From assembly GCA_900547945.1 (NCBI GenBank), contig URIT01000096.1:1-13156 (forward strand): a stretch of 13,156 nucleotides of DNA, given 5' to 3'. A model generated the notes under the pieces. It was not told the origin of the DNA. It was given only the letters and a program-made list of their open reading frames with translations, and did no database searches. Below are positions 1 through 5,887 of this stretch, piece by piece. A program made the position numbers and the translations under genes. Within the stretch, counting starts at the first letter, position 1, and each line of letters opens with the position of its first letter. The DNA comes from an uncultured bacterium. GTDB taxonomy: Bacteria > Verrucomicrobiota > Kiritimatiellia > RFP12 > UBA1067.

Positions 1-232
1 GGCGCTGCCCCGGGCCGCGCACGTGGCGCTGGCGGTGGCGCCGGGGCTCATGGGCGTGAGGGGCCGCTTCCGGGTGCTGGCGGCGGACGGCGCGGTGACG
101 GGCGGCGAGAACGTGCGCGGGTGGACGGTGGCGGAGGAGAACGCGAACGCCTTCTCCTTCGCCTTGGAGGCGGACGAACAGGGCGTGTGGCTCGTCGCGC
201 GCCCGAAGGGCACGGTCCTCCTCCTGCGCTGA
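1..232 (+). CDS. C-terminal end of a probable secreted/surface protein (5' end outside window)
   Basis: An open frame enters from the left edge (codons begin at base 2) and stops at TGA 230-232, giving about 76 residues. The sequence is small-residue and beta-strand rich (for example VAPGLMGVRGRFRVLAADG, then GVWLVARPKGTVLLLR at the very end) with no catalytic motif. The last residues, a hydrophobic stretch closing on Arg-stop, resemble the end of the large LamG protein downstream (GLTVIVR-stop). That similarity is why I read it as the tail of another surface protein of the same beta-repeat type; this is inference. It ends about 30 nt before the kinase gene, with no clear hairpin terminator between them. 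The N-terminal domains cannot be judged. Confidence 0.6.
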   Translation, partial: ALPRAAHVALAVAPGLMGVRGRFRVLAADGAVTGGENVRGWTVAEENANAFSFALEADEQGVWLVARPKGTVLLLR

Positions 233-236
233 CCGC

Positions 237-254
237 GTCCGCTTATGGTATACT
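237..254 (+). promoter_or_regulatory. Extended -10 promoter box upstream of the kinase
   Basis: The box reads GTCCGCTTATGGTATACT. It contains TGG directly before TATACT (249-254), the TGn-TATAAT layout of an extended -10 element. The -35 region is poor: TGCGCT lies at 225-230 with an 18-nt spacer. The box matches the one in front of proS (5823-5840) at 16 of 18 positions. A start point 7-8 nt after the -10 would fall at 261-262, on or next to the kinase ATG. Confidence 0.6.
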
Positions 255-261
255 CATGGGC

Positions 262-1260
262 ATGAAACCGACAATCGAGCGCTATGGCAGCGGGCACATC
301 AACGAGACGTACCTCATGACGTGCCCGGAGGGGCCCCGGTACATCTTCCAGAAGATCAACACGTCGATCTTCCCGGACCCCGACGCGCTGATGGAGAACA
401 TTCGCCGCGTGACGGCGCACATCCGCGCGAAGCACCCGGACGACCCGCGCTGCACGCTCACGGTTCTCGACTACGCGAGGCCCTGGCGGCAGTACGTCTT
501 CATCGAGGGGGCGCGCACGTATGACCTCATCGAGCGCCCCGAGCAGGCGTTCAAGGTCGCGCAGGCGTTCGCGCGCTTCCAGAACGACCTCGCGGACCTG
601 CCGGGTCCGCGCCTCCACGAGATCATCCCGCACTTCCACGACACGCGCGCCCGCCTCGCCCAGCTCGACGCGGCGGCGCGGGCGGACGTGAAGGGGCGGC
701 TGAAGGACGTTGCCCGCGAGATGGCGTTCGTCGACGCCCGCCGCGCCGAGGCCGGGCGCATCCTCGACCTCATGGCGCGCGGCGACATCCCCGAGCGCAT
801 CACGCACAACGACACGAAGATCAACAACGTCATGCTCGACGACGCGACGGGCGCGGGCGTGGCCGTGATCGACCTCGACACGGTGATGCCCGGCTGCGCG
901 CTCTACGACTTCGGCGACATGGTGCGCACCTCCACGGCCGCCGCCGCCGAGGACGAACGCGACCTCGAAAAGGTGTTCTCGCGCCGGGAATACTTCGAGC
1001 AGCTTGTGCGGGGCTACCTCTCGGAGGCGAAGTTCCTCAACGAGGCCGAGCGCGCGAACCTCGCGTTTTCGGGGCGGCTCATCACCTTCACGATCGGGGT
1101 CCGTTTCCTGACGGACTACCTTGCGGGCGACGTGTACTTCCACACGGCCTCGGCGGACCACAACCTCGTGCGCTGCCGCACGCAGTTCAAGATGGTCGCG
1201 TCGATGGAGGCGCAGGCGGCGGACTACGAGGCGGTCGTGCGCGCCGCGGCGGGGCGGTAG
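262..1260 (+). CDS. nahK: N-acetylhexosamine 1-kinase-like phosphotransferase (APH fold)
   Basis: A 332-residue cytoplasmic sugar kinase of the aminoglycoside-phosphotransferase fold. It resembles bifidobacterial NahK, which phosphorylates GlcNAc/GalNAc at the anomeric C1 using ATP, along nearly its whole length. Matching segments are YGSGHINETYL near the N-terminus, NTSIFPD, FIEGARTYD, IPHFHDT, the catalytic-loop segment THNDTKINN (Asp about residue 184), the Mg-binding segment VIDLDTVMPG, DFGDMVR, the RFLTDYLAGDVYF segment and HNLVRCRTQ. Relative to NahK it lacks about 20-25 N-terminal residues. The open frame continues upstream to 121, but that part shows no kinase similarity and overlaps the previous gene. 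In-frame ATGs lie at 256 and 262. There is no Shine-Dalgarno, and the -10 box ends at 254, so 262 with a leaderless mRNA is favoured. Exact sugar specificity is inferred; no phosphorylase or uridylyltransferase partner is in the window. Confidence 0.85.
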   Translation: MKPTIERYGSGHINETYLMTCPEGPRYIFQKINTSIFPDPDALMENIRRVTAHIRAKHPDDPRCTLTVLDYARPWRQYVFIEGARTYDLIERPEQAFKVAQAFARFQNDLADLPGPRLHEIIPHFHDTRARLAQLDAAARADVKGRLKDVAREMAFVDARRAEAGRILDLMARGDIPERITHNDTKINNVMLDDATGAGVAVIDLDTVMPGCALYDFGDMVRTSTAAAAEDERDLEKVFSRREYFEQLVRGYLSEAKFLNEAERANLAFSGRLITFTIGVRFLTDYLAGDVYFHTASADHNLVRCRTQFKMVASMEAQAADYEAVVRAAAGR

Positions 1261-1262
1261 GC

Positions 1263-2072
1263 ATGGCGCCGGCGCGACAGGTGTGGGCGTTCGACTGCGA
1301 GTGGGCGCCGGACGTGGCGGCGGGACGGCGGCTCTACCACCTCGGCGCGGACGTGCCGGACGACGAGGTGATGCGCGTGATGTGGGAGTACAGCCCGGAC
1401 TACGACCAGGAGTGGAACCCCCAGCCGTTTCTCAAGACCGTCCTCTGCCGCGTCGTCTCCATCGCGACCGTCGTGCGCGTGGAGAAGGGCGACGACGTCG
1501 CGCTCCACCTCTGGGCGCTGCCCGAGCGCCCCGAGAACCGGGATGCGTCCGAGGCGGACCTCCTCGTGCGCTACCTGGAGAAGTTCGGCGAGGCGAATCC
1601 GCTGCTCGTGGGCTACAACTCGAAAAGCGCCGACATGCACATCCTCGCGCAGCGCGCGATCGTACACGGCCTGCGCCTCCCCGCCTTCGCGCGACAGATG
1701 GAATGCAAGCCCTGGGAGATGAACGCCTACGACCTCATGGACCTCGTGGGCGGGCGCGGGCGGGGCTACGGCTGCTCGCTCCACGAGATCGCGAACCTCT
1801 GCGGCATCCCCGGCAAGCTCGACACGACGGGCGACGACGTGGCGGGGCTCTTCTACGGCGGGAGGGTGCGCGAGATCGTGCAGTACAACGTCTTCGACGC
1901 GCTCACGACCTACCTCCTGTGGCTGCGGGTGGCGCACTTCAAGGGCACGTTCACGACGGCGCGGTACGGCCAGGAGCAGACGCGCGTGCGCGACCTCCTC
2001 GCCGCCGAGATGGAAAAGCCCGGCGGCGCCTACCTGCGCGCCTACGCCGACGCCTGGGATGCCTTGGGCTGA
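1263..2072 (+). CDS. Predicted 3'-5' exonuclease, PolB-exonuclease-like (DEDDy)
   Basis: A 269-residue protein of the family of stand-alone exonucleases related to the proofreading domain of family B DNA polymerases (DNA_pol_B_exo2 type). All three DEDDy motifs are present: Exo I FDCEW (D11, E13), Exo II GYNSKSAD (N119, D124) and Exo III YNVFD (Y208, D212). The segments YDLMDLV and SLHEIANLCGIPGK before Exo III are also typical of the family. No polymerase domain follows, so it is a free nuclease, expected to remove nucleotides from single-stranded 3' ends in the cytoplasm. Its substrate is unknown. The ATG lies 2 nt after the kinase stop and has no good Shine-Dalgarno, so it is probably translationally coupled to the kinase. 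A functional link between the two is not obvious. Confidence 0.85.
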   Translation: MAPARQVWAFDCEWAPDVAAGRRLYHLGADVPDDEVMRVMWEYSPDYDQEWNPQPFLKTVLCRVVSIATVVRVEKGDDVALHLWALPERPENRDASEADLLVRYLEKFGEANPLLVGYNSKSADMHILAQRAIVHGLRLPAFARQMECKPWEMNAYDLMDLVGGRGRGYGCSLHEIANLCGIPGKLDTTGDDVAGLFYGGRVREIVQYNVFDALTTYLLWLRVAHFKGTFTTARYGQEQTRVRDLLAAEMEKPGGAYLRAYADAWDALG

Positions 2073-2105
2073 CGGGCACATGGCGGTGGCTCGGCGCGCG
2101 CTGTA

Positions 2106-2127
2106 CCCGCGCCGCCCCCGGCGCGGG
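2106..2127 (+). terminator. GC hairpin after the exonuclease gene (possible terminator)
   Basis: A perfect 9-bp inverted repeat, CCCGCGCCG (2106-2114) and CGGCGCGGG (2119-2127), flanks a CCCC loop and begins 33 nt after the exonuclease stop. No T-tract follows, so it is not a classic intrinsic terminator. It could be a U-less terminator, a Rho-linked pause, or 3'-end protection. Confidence 0.45.
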
Positions 2128-2161
2128 ACGCACGGCATTGCCCCCCGCCTCCGGCCGGTTA

Positions 2162-2194
2162 ACACGGAGCGCGCGGAGCCACGGGGACACGGAG
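2162..2194. repeat. Short degenerate CACGGAG-type tandem repeat array
   Basis: Four imperfect units of 8-9 nt lie head to tail: ACACGGAG (2162-2169), CGCGCGGAG (2170-2178), CCACGGGG (2179-2186) and ACACGGAG (2187-2194). The first and last units are identical. The array is in non-coding DNA between the two hairpins. Similar CACGGAG/CTCCGTG repeats are familiar from intergenic DNA of various environmental bacteria (from memory); their role is unknown. Confidence 0.5.
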
Positions 2195-2236
2195 TGTGGA
2201 TTTGAGATGGGGCTTACGCGCCGGGTCATCCGCTCT

Positions 2237-2258
2237 CCCGTCCTCGGGCACGGACGGG
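2237..2258. other. Intergenic inverted repeat (7-bp stem, 8-nt loop)
   Basis: CCCGTCC (2237-2243) and GGACGGG (2252-2258) are perfect complements around an 8-nt loop, with one further possible T-G pair outside. The repeat ends 26 nt before the -35 of the LamG promoter, close enough to be an operator. It could equally be a leftover terminator of the upstream unit; no T-tract follows. Confidence 0.4.
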
Positions 2259-2264
2259 GTTGTG

Positions 2265-2314
2265 AAAAAACTGCCCTTTTCTAATTGACGGAATGGGGGG
2301 GGGGTGGATATAAT
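2265..2314 (+). promoter_or_regulatory. Promoter of the LamG gene with a ten-G spacer tract
   Basis: A -35 TTGACG (2285-2290, five of six consensus bases) and a perfect -10 TATAAT (2309-2314) are separated by 18 nt. The spacer contains ten consecutive G (2295-2304). An A-tract (2265-2270) and a T-tract (2277-2280) sit upstream of the -35, where an UP element would lie. The start point is expected near 2321, giving a leader of about 60 nt. Loss of one G would bring the spacer to the optimal 17 nt; further loss or gain would weaken it. This layout matches known phase-variable promoters such as Neisseria porA. Confidence 0.8.
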
Positions 2315-2367
2315 TTGTTTGTTTTGCTGGCAGAAGGCTTGTCAGCCGACGTGTGCGGCACAAACTC

Positions 2368-2375
2368 AAAGGAGG
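2368..2375 (+). promoter_or_regulatory. Strong Shine-Dalgarno fixing the LamG gene start
   Basis: AAAGGAGG lies 7 nt before ATG 2383. It decides the start over an in-frame GTG at 2353, which has no such site and would place ten charged or odd residues before the signal peptide. Confidence 0.85.
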
Positions 2376-2382
2376 ACTGACG

Positions 2383-5300
2383 ATGGCGGGAAGGAAACTG
2401 GGCGGAACGCTGTGTGGTTTCGCGTGCGGGATGCTGGTGGCAGCGTCCCTGGGGGCGGTGTCGGGCACGGCAACGTGGACGGGCGGTGCGGGCGACTGGA
2501 AATGGTCGTCGGCCGCGAACTGGTCGTTTACGGACGCACAGGGCGCGCCGCTCGCCTTCGCGGCGGCGGACTGGGCGACGAAGGCGATGGACCTCGACTT
2601 TTCGTCCCTGCCGGCCACGGCGAGCGTGACGTGCGACGTCGCGCAGGTCTACGGCATCGGGCGCGTCGTCTTTCCCGCCACGGCGGGCGGCGCATGGGCG
2701 CTTGTCGGCACGGCGGACTCGAACGTGAAGCTGCGCAACGCGGCGCAGACGTATGTCGTCCCCGCCGGGACGACGCTCCGCTGGGGGCTACGGCACAAGA
2801 ACGAATGGCAGTCCGACCAGCCGATCACCGTCACGGGCGGCGGCACGTTCATCGTCGATTCGGAGCAGACGGTGAACTTCTACTATCAAGATTTGGTGGT
2901 CGACAATTCGACCCTCATCTACCGGCGGATGGGGTCGGGCTGGCCCACGGGGTTCCAGATGGCGGGAATCACGCTGAAGGGCGATATGGCGCGGGTGACG
3001 TTCGAGCGCGACTGCGCCGTCGGCTACCTCCACTCCGCAGAGGCGGCGGCGGGGGCGCAGGTCGTCGATGCGGGGACGAACACGATCACGGTCTGCTCCT
3101 ACACGGTCCTGCGCGACGGCACGTTCACGGGACAGTTCATCGGGACGGGCAAGCTGACCTTTCTGGGCGGCAGCCGCCAGGTGTTCGCTGGGGCGATGCC
3201 GGGCTTCACGGGGACGGTGCAGTGCGAACATGGCGACCTCCTCGTGGACGGGCCATTGGCCGATTCGGCGGCGTTCGTCCAGCGCTACGGCGGACGGCTC
3301 CGCCTCGGGTGCGACCAGACCCTCGCCACGCTGCGGTCGACATCCCCCCGGAGCGCCGCGGCGCCGACCGACTTCTGCTATCTGGGCGGCGTTGACATCG
3401 CGACGGACCGCACATTCACCGTGACGGGCCCCGCGACGGGGACGGCGGCGGACGCCTTCTGCGGACGCCTCACGGGCGGCGGCTCCTTCGTGAAGGAGGG
3501 CGCGGACTACACGCTCAACTTGAAGGGCGCGAGCCGCTACGCGGGCGCGACGCGCGTCAAGGCGGGCACGCTGAACCTCGTCTCGGAGCAGACGGCCGCC
3601 TCGGCGCGGACCGTACCGCCGGGCGCGGTCGTCTACCTCGACTTCGAGGATGCGGCGGATCTCGGCGCGAACCGCGCGGGGACGGCGCTTGCGCTCACGG
3701 CCAACAATGGCCCCGCCGCCGTTGCCGGCCGGGTCGGGCAGGGCGTCTACCTTTCGATGCCGGCCTGCTTCAAGGTGACGGCTGGACGGGTGCCCGCCGA
3801 CCTGCTCCCCGGCACGAACGACGACTACACGGTCAGCCTCTGGCTCAAGCCCGACACGTCGCTCGCGACGCCGACGGCTTGGCATTCGGTGTTCCGGCAC
3901 GGCATCTGGAAGGACGGTGACTCCCTGCGCTGGCTCTCCTTCGGCGACAAAACGACGCTCCGGTGGTTCGGCTTCCGCCGCATCTCCTACTACGACGCGG
4001 CGGATCCGAATGCGAGAGACGACGGATGGGCGTGTTTCGTGGACTCGGCCGCTGCGACGGAGGCGCTCATCGGCGTCTGGCACCACTACGTGATGGTCAG
4101 CCGGGACCGCAAGGTCAGCCTCTACCTGGACGGGCGGCCGCTCTCGCCGGAGACGGATGCGCAGCGCGTGCCGGTGAAGCTGACGGACGAGCTGTGCATC
4201 GGCGAGGGGTATGTGGGCGTGATGGACGAGTTCGTCTACGCGAAGGGCGCCTGGACGGCGGAACAGGTCGCGGCCGAGTATGCGCGCACCGTGCCCGCGA
4301 TTGGCGAGGCGCGGGACCCCGCCGCCGACCTGCCCGCCCCCGTTGCGCACTGGGCGTTCGAGGACCCGGATGACATCGGCCGGGACTCCTCCGGGAACGG
4401 CTACGACCTGGCGCCGATGGGGAACGCCGAGCGGGTCGTCCTGGAAGCGAACCGCCCCGGCGCCTACGGCAACTACGCGCTTGTCCTGAACGCGAACGCG
4501 GGCTGGGCGGACGGCTTCATGCGGGGCGCGGGCGACGCCGACTCGACCAAGTTCGGCGCCCTCACGCTCAAGGACGGCGTCTTCCCTGCGAAGATCCCCA
4601 CGGGCGAACGCGCCTTCACGGTGGCGATCCGCTACCAGATGCCGTACCAGACGGGCTACACGGCGTTCTACTGGGGCGGACGCGAACTGACGACGAACGG
4701 CTACTTCCGCGTCAAGGACGGCAACCAGCCGCATCAGCCCAAGGGGGATTTCTGGCAGTTCTCCTCCGTGAAGGACAACTACCACAACGCGACGATCTCG
4801 ACGTCGGTCGAGATGGGCGCGAACGTGACGGACGCCACGTGGCTCACGGTCGTCTTCACCTATTCGCCGGAGACGCACCGCGTGCGGGCCTACGTCGACG
4901 GCGTCTTCAAAGCGGAGGAGACCGCCGCCGTCAAGCGGGCCGACGGCACGACCTCCTATCCGAACCTCCTGGGCGAAGCGCTCTACGTGGGGTACTGTCC
5001 GGACGGAACCTACAACTACACGGGCGTTGCCGTCGACGATCTGCGCATCTACGACTGCGCGCTGACGGACGGCCAGGTGAAGACGCTCGTGCAGGCGATG
5101 GAGACGGGCGAGGTCGGGCCGACGCTGCCGCGCGGGACGGATGTCACGGTCGAGGCGGGCGCGCGGCTGAACGCCGTGGGCGCGGGGCACATGTTCGGTT
5201 CGCTTGCGGGCGCCGGAACGGTGGAGGTCGCCTCGCTCGCGCGCGTCGCCGTCACGAACGCCGCTGCGTTCACGGGGAAGCTGGAGGGGCTCGGCGCGTT

Positions 5301-5778
5301 CCGCGCGGAGGGCGGCGCGACGGTCGCGCTGGAGGCCGCGTCCCTGGCCGGATTCCGCGGAACCTTCGAGGCGTGCGACGGGGCGACGCTCGTGCTGCCG
5401 GGTGCCTGTGGGGAGGAGACCACGGCGCGCATTTTCGCGAACGGTCGCGTGACGGGCGGCGCGGGGGATCTGACGCTGCCGACGGAACTCGTCGAAGGCG
5501 TGGCCCTCACGGCGGACGCCGCGCGTCTGCCGGCCGTACGGACGCAGGGGCGCGTGCGCATTCCCGCCACGGGCCGCCTCGTGTTCGCGGCCCCGCCCGC
5601 GCGGAGCACCGTCTTCGTCCTTGCCGAGGGCGGTTCGCTGGAACTGCCGGAGGATTTCGCGGGCTGGACCTCCGAACCGGCGAGCCGGGCGTACACGGTG
5701 ACGTTCACGACGGACGCGACGCGCACGCGGTTCCTCGCCAAGGCCGTCTATCACGGGCTCACGGTCATCGTGCGCTAA
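2383..5778 (+). CDS. Large secreted LamG-domain / autotransporter-type beta-repeat surface protein
   Basis: A 1131-residue exported protein. Residues 1 to about 25-30 form a signal peptide: Arg-Lys near the start, a hydrophobic core LCGFACGMLVAASLGA, and cleavage near A25 or A30. Two stretches resemble autotransporter-associated beta-strand repeats, at about 252-290 and 363-398 (LTGGGSFVKEG...). A first LamG/concanavalin-like domain spans about 416-632, with VVYLDFED, WHHYVMVSRDRKVSLYLDG and VMDEFVYAKGAWT. A second spans about 654-895, with VAHWAFED, RVRAYVDGVF and VDDLRIYDCALT. Beyond about 935 the sequence returns to beta-repeat type (GSLAGAGTVEV) and ends YHGLTVIVR. I see no beta-barrel translocator, sortase signal, lipobox or catalytic motif. 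LamG domains commonly bind glycans or proteins, so an adhesin or glycan-binding role is inferred. It is probably a single-gene unit, since the next gene has its own promoter. Confidence 0.88.
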   Translation: MAGRKLGGTLCGFACGMLVAASLGAVSGTATWTGGAGDWKWSSAANWSFTDAQGAPLAFAAADWATKAMDLDFSSLPATASVTCDVAQVYGIGRVVFPATAGGAWALVGTADSNVKLRNAAQTYVVPAGTTLRWGLRHKNEWQSDQPITVTGGGTFIVDSEQTVNFYYQDLVVDNSTLIYRRMGSGWPTGFQMAGITLKGDMARVTFERDCAVGYLHSAEAAAGAQVVDAGTNTITVCSYTVLRDGTFTGQFIGTGKLTFLGGSRQVFAGAMPGFTGTVQCEHGDLLVDGPLADSAAFVQRYGGRLRLGCDQTLATLRSTSPRSAAAPTDFCYLGGVDIATDRTFTVTGPATGTAADAFCGRLTGGGSFVKEGADYTLNLKGASRYAGATRVKAGTLNLVSEQTAASARTVPPGAVVYLDFEDAADLGANRAGTALALTANNGPAAVAGRVGQGVYLSMPACFKVTAGRVPADLLPGTNDDYTVSLWLKPDTSLATPTAWHSVFRHGIWKDGDSLRWLSFGDKTTLRWFGFRRISYYDAADPNARDDGWACFVDSAAATEALIGVWHHYVMVSRDRKVSLYLDGRPLSPETDAQRVPVKLTDELCIGEGYVGVMDEFVYAKGAWTAEQVAAEYARTVPAIGEARDPAADLPAPVAHWAFEDPDDIGRDSSGNGYDLAPMGNAERVVLEANRPGAYGNYALVLNANAGWADGFMRGAGDADSTKFGALTLKDGVFPAKIPTGERAFTVAIRYQMPYQTGYTAFYWGGRELTTNGYFRVKDGNQPHQPKGDFWQFSSVKDNYHNATISTSVEMGANVTDATWLTVVFTYSPETHRVRAYVDGVFKAEETAAVKRADGTTSYPNLLGEALYVGYCPDGTYNYTGVAVDDLRIYDCALTDGQVKTLVQAMETGEVGPTLPRGTDVTVEAGARLNAVGAGHMFGSLAGAGTVEVASLARVAVTNAAAFTGKLEGLGAFRAEGGATVALEAASLAGFRGTFEACDGATLVLPGACGEETTARIFANGRVTGGAGDLTLPTELVEGVALTADAARLPAVRTQGRVRIPATGRLVFAAPPARSTVFVLAEGGSLELPEDFAGWTSEPASRAYTVTFTTDATRTRFLAKAVYHGLTVIVR

Positions 5779-5811
5779 AACCTAACGCGCGCAGTGTCAG
5801 TCCTGTGTTTT

Positions 5812-5840
5812 TTGCGTTCACGGTCCGATTATGGTAAACT
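5812..5840 (+). promoter_or_regulatory. Promoter of the proS operon
   Basis: TTGCGT (5812-5817) and TAAACT (5835-5840) are 17 nt apart, and TGG precedes the -10, giving an extended -10 element. Bases 5823-5840 repeat the box in front of the kinase with 16 of 18 matches. The start point is expected near 5847, giving a leader of about 40 nt. Bases 5852-5868 of that leader can form a short CGCCCT/GGGGCG stem. T6 at 5808-5813 sits just before the -35; no good hairpin precedes it, so a terminator for the LamG gene is not supported. Confidence 0.65.
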
Positions 5841-5887
5841 AGACGTTCACTCGCCCTCAGAAGGGGCGGGACGAAAGAGATACATCC

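Larger units (their letters stand above)
2073..2382. other. 310-nt intergenic regulatory region before the LamG gene
   Basis: No convincing gene is present. From left to right it holds a perfect GC hairpin (2106-2127), a CACGGAG-type repeat array (2162-2194), a second hairpin (2237-2258), an A-tract/T-tract pair (2265-2270 and 2277-2280), a promoter with a ten-G spacer tract (2285-2314), and an untranslated leader of roughly 60 nt ending in a strong Shine-Dalgarno. The leader contains only a weak 4-bp GCCG/CGGC stem near 2345-2360. I see no riboswitch-like fold. Confidence 0.7.

Noticed and set aside
121..261. N-terminal extension of the kinase to position 121
   Set aside because: It overlaps the preceding gene, lacks a ribosome site, has no similarity to kinase N-termini and is upstream of the likely transcription start.
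2353..2382. GTG start at 2353 for the LamG gene
   Set aside because: ATG 2383 has a perfect AAAGGAGG at 7 nt and begins a proper signal peptide.
2226..2618. Minus-strand open frame across the LamG promoter
   Set aside because: Low-complexity Pro/Ser/Arg content, overlaps the promoter and signal-peptide region, no family match.
2898..2913. Perfect GGTCGA-CAAT-TCGACC hairpin inside the LamG gene
   Set aside because: Short, in coding sequence, and expected by chance at this length.
2788..5754. A 988-codon open frame antisense to the LamG gene
   Set aside because: It is Arg/Val/Asp/His-rich composition noise from GC-rich third positions opposite a clearly functional + strand gene; no family motif or Shine-Dalgarno.
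5784..5818. Intrinsic terminator at T6 (5808-5813) after the LamG gene
   Set aside because: No adjacent stable stem precedes the T-run; the only match (AACGC...GCGTT) spans it. The T-run is better seen as part of the proS promoter region.
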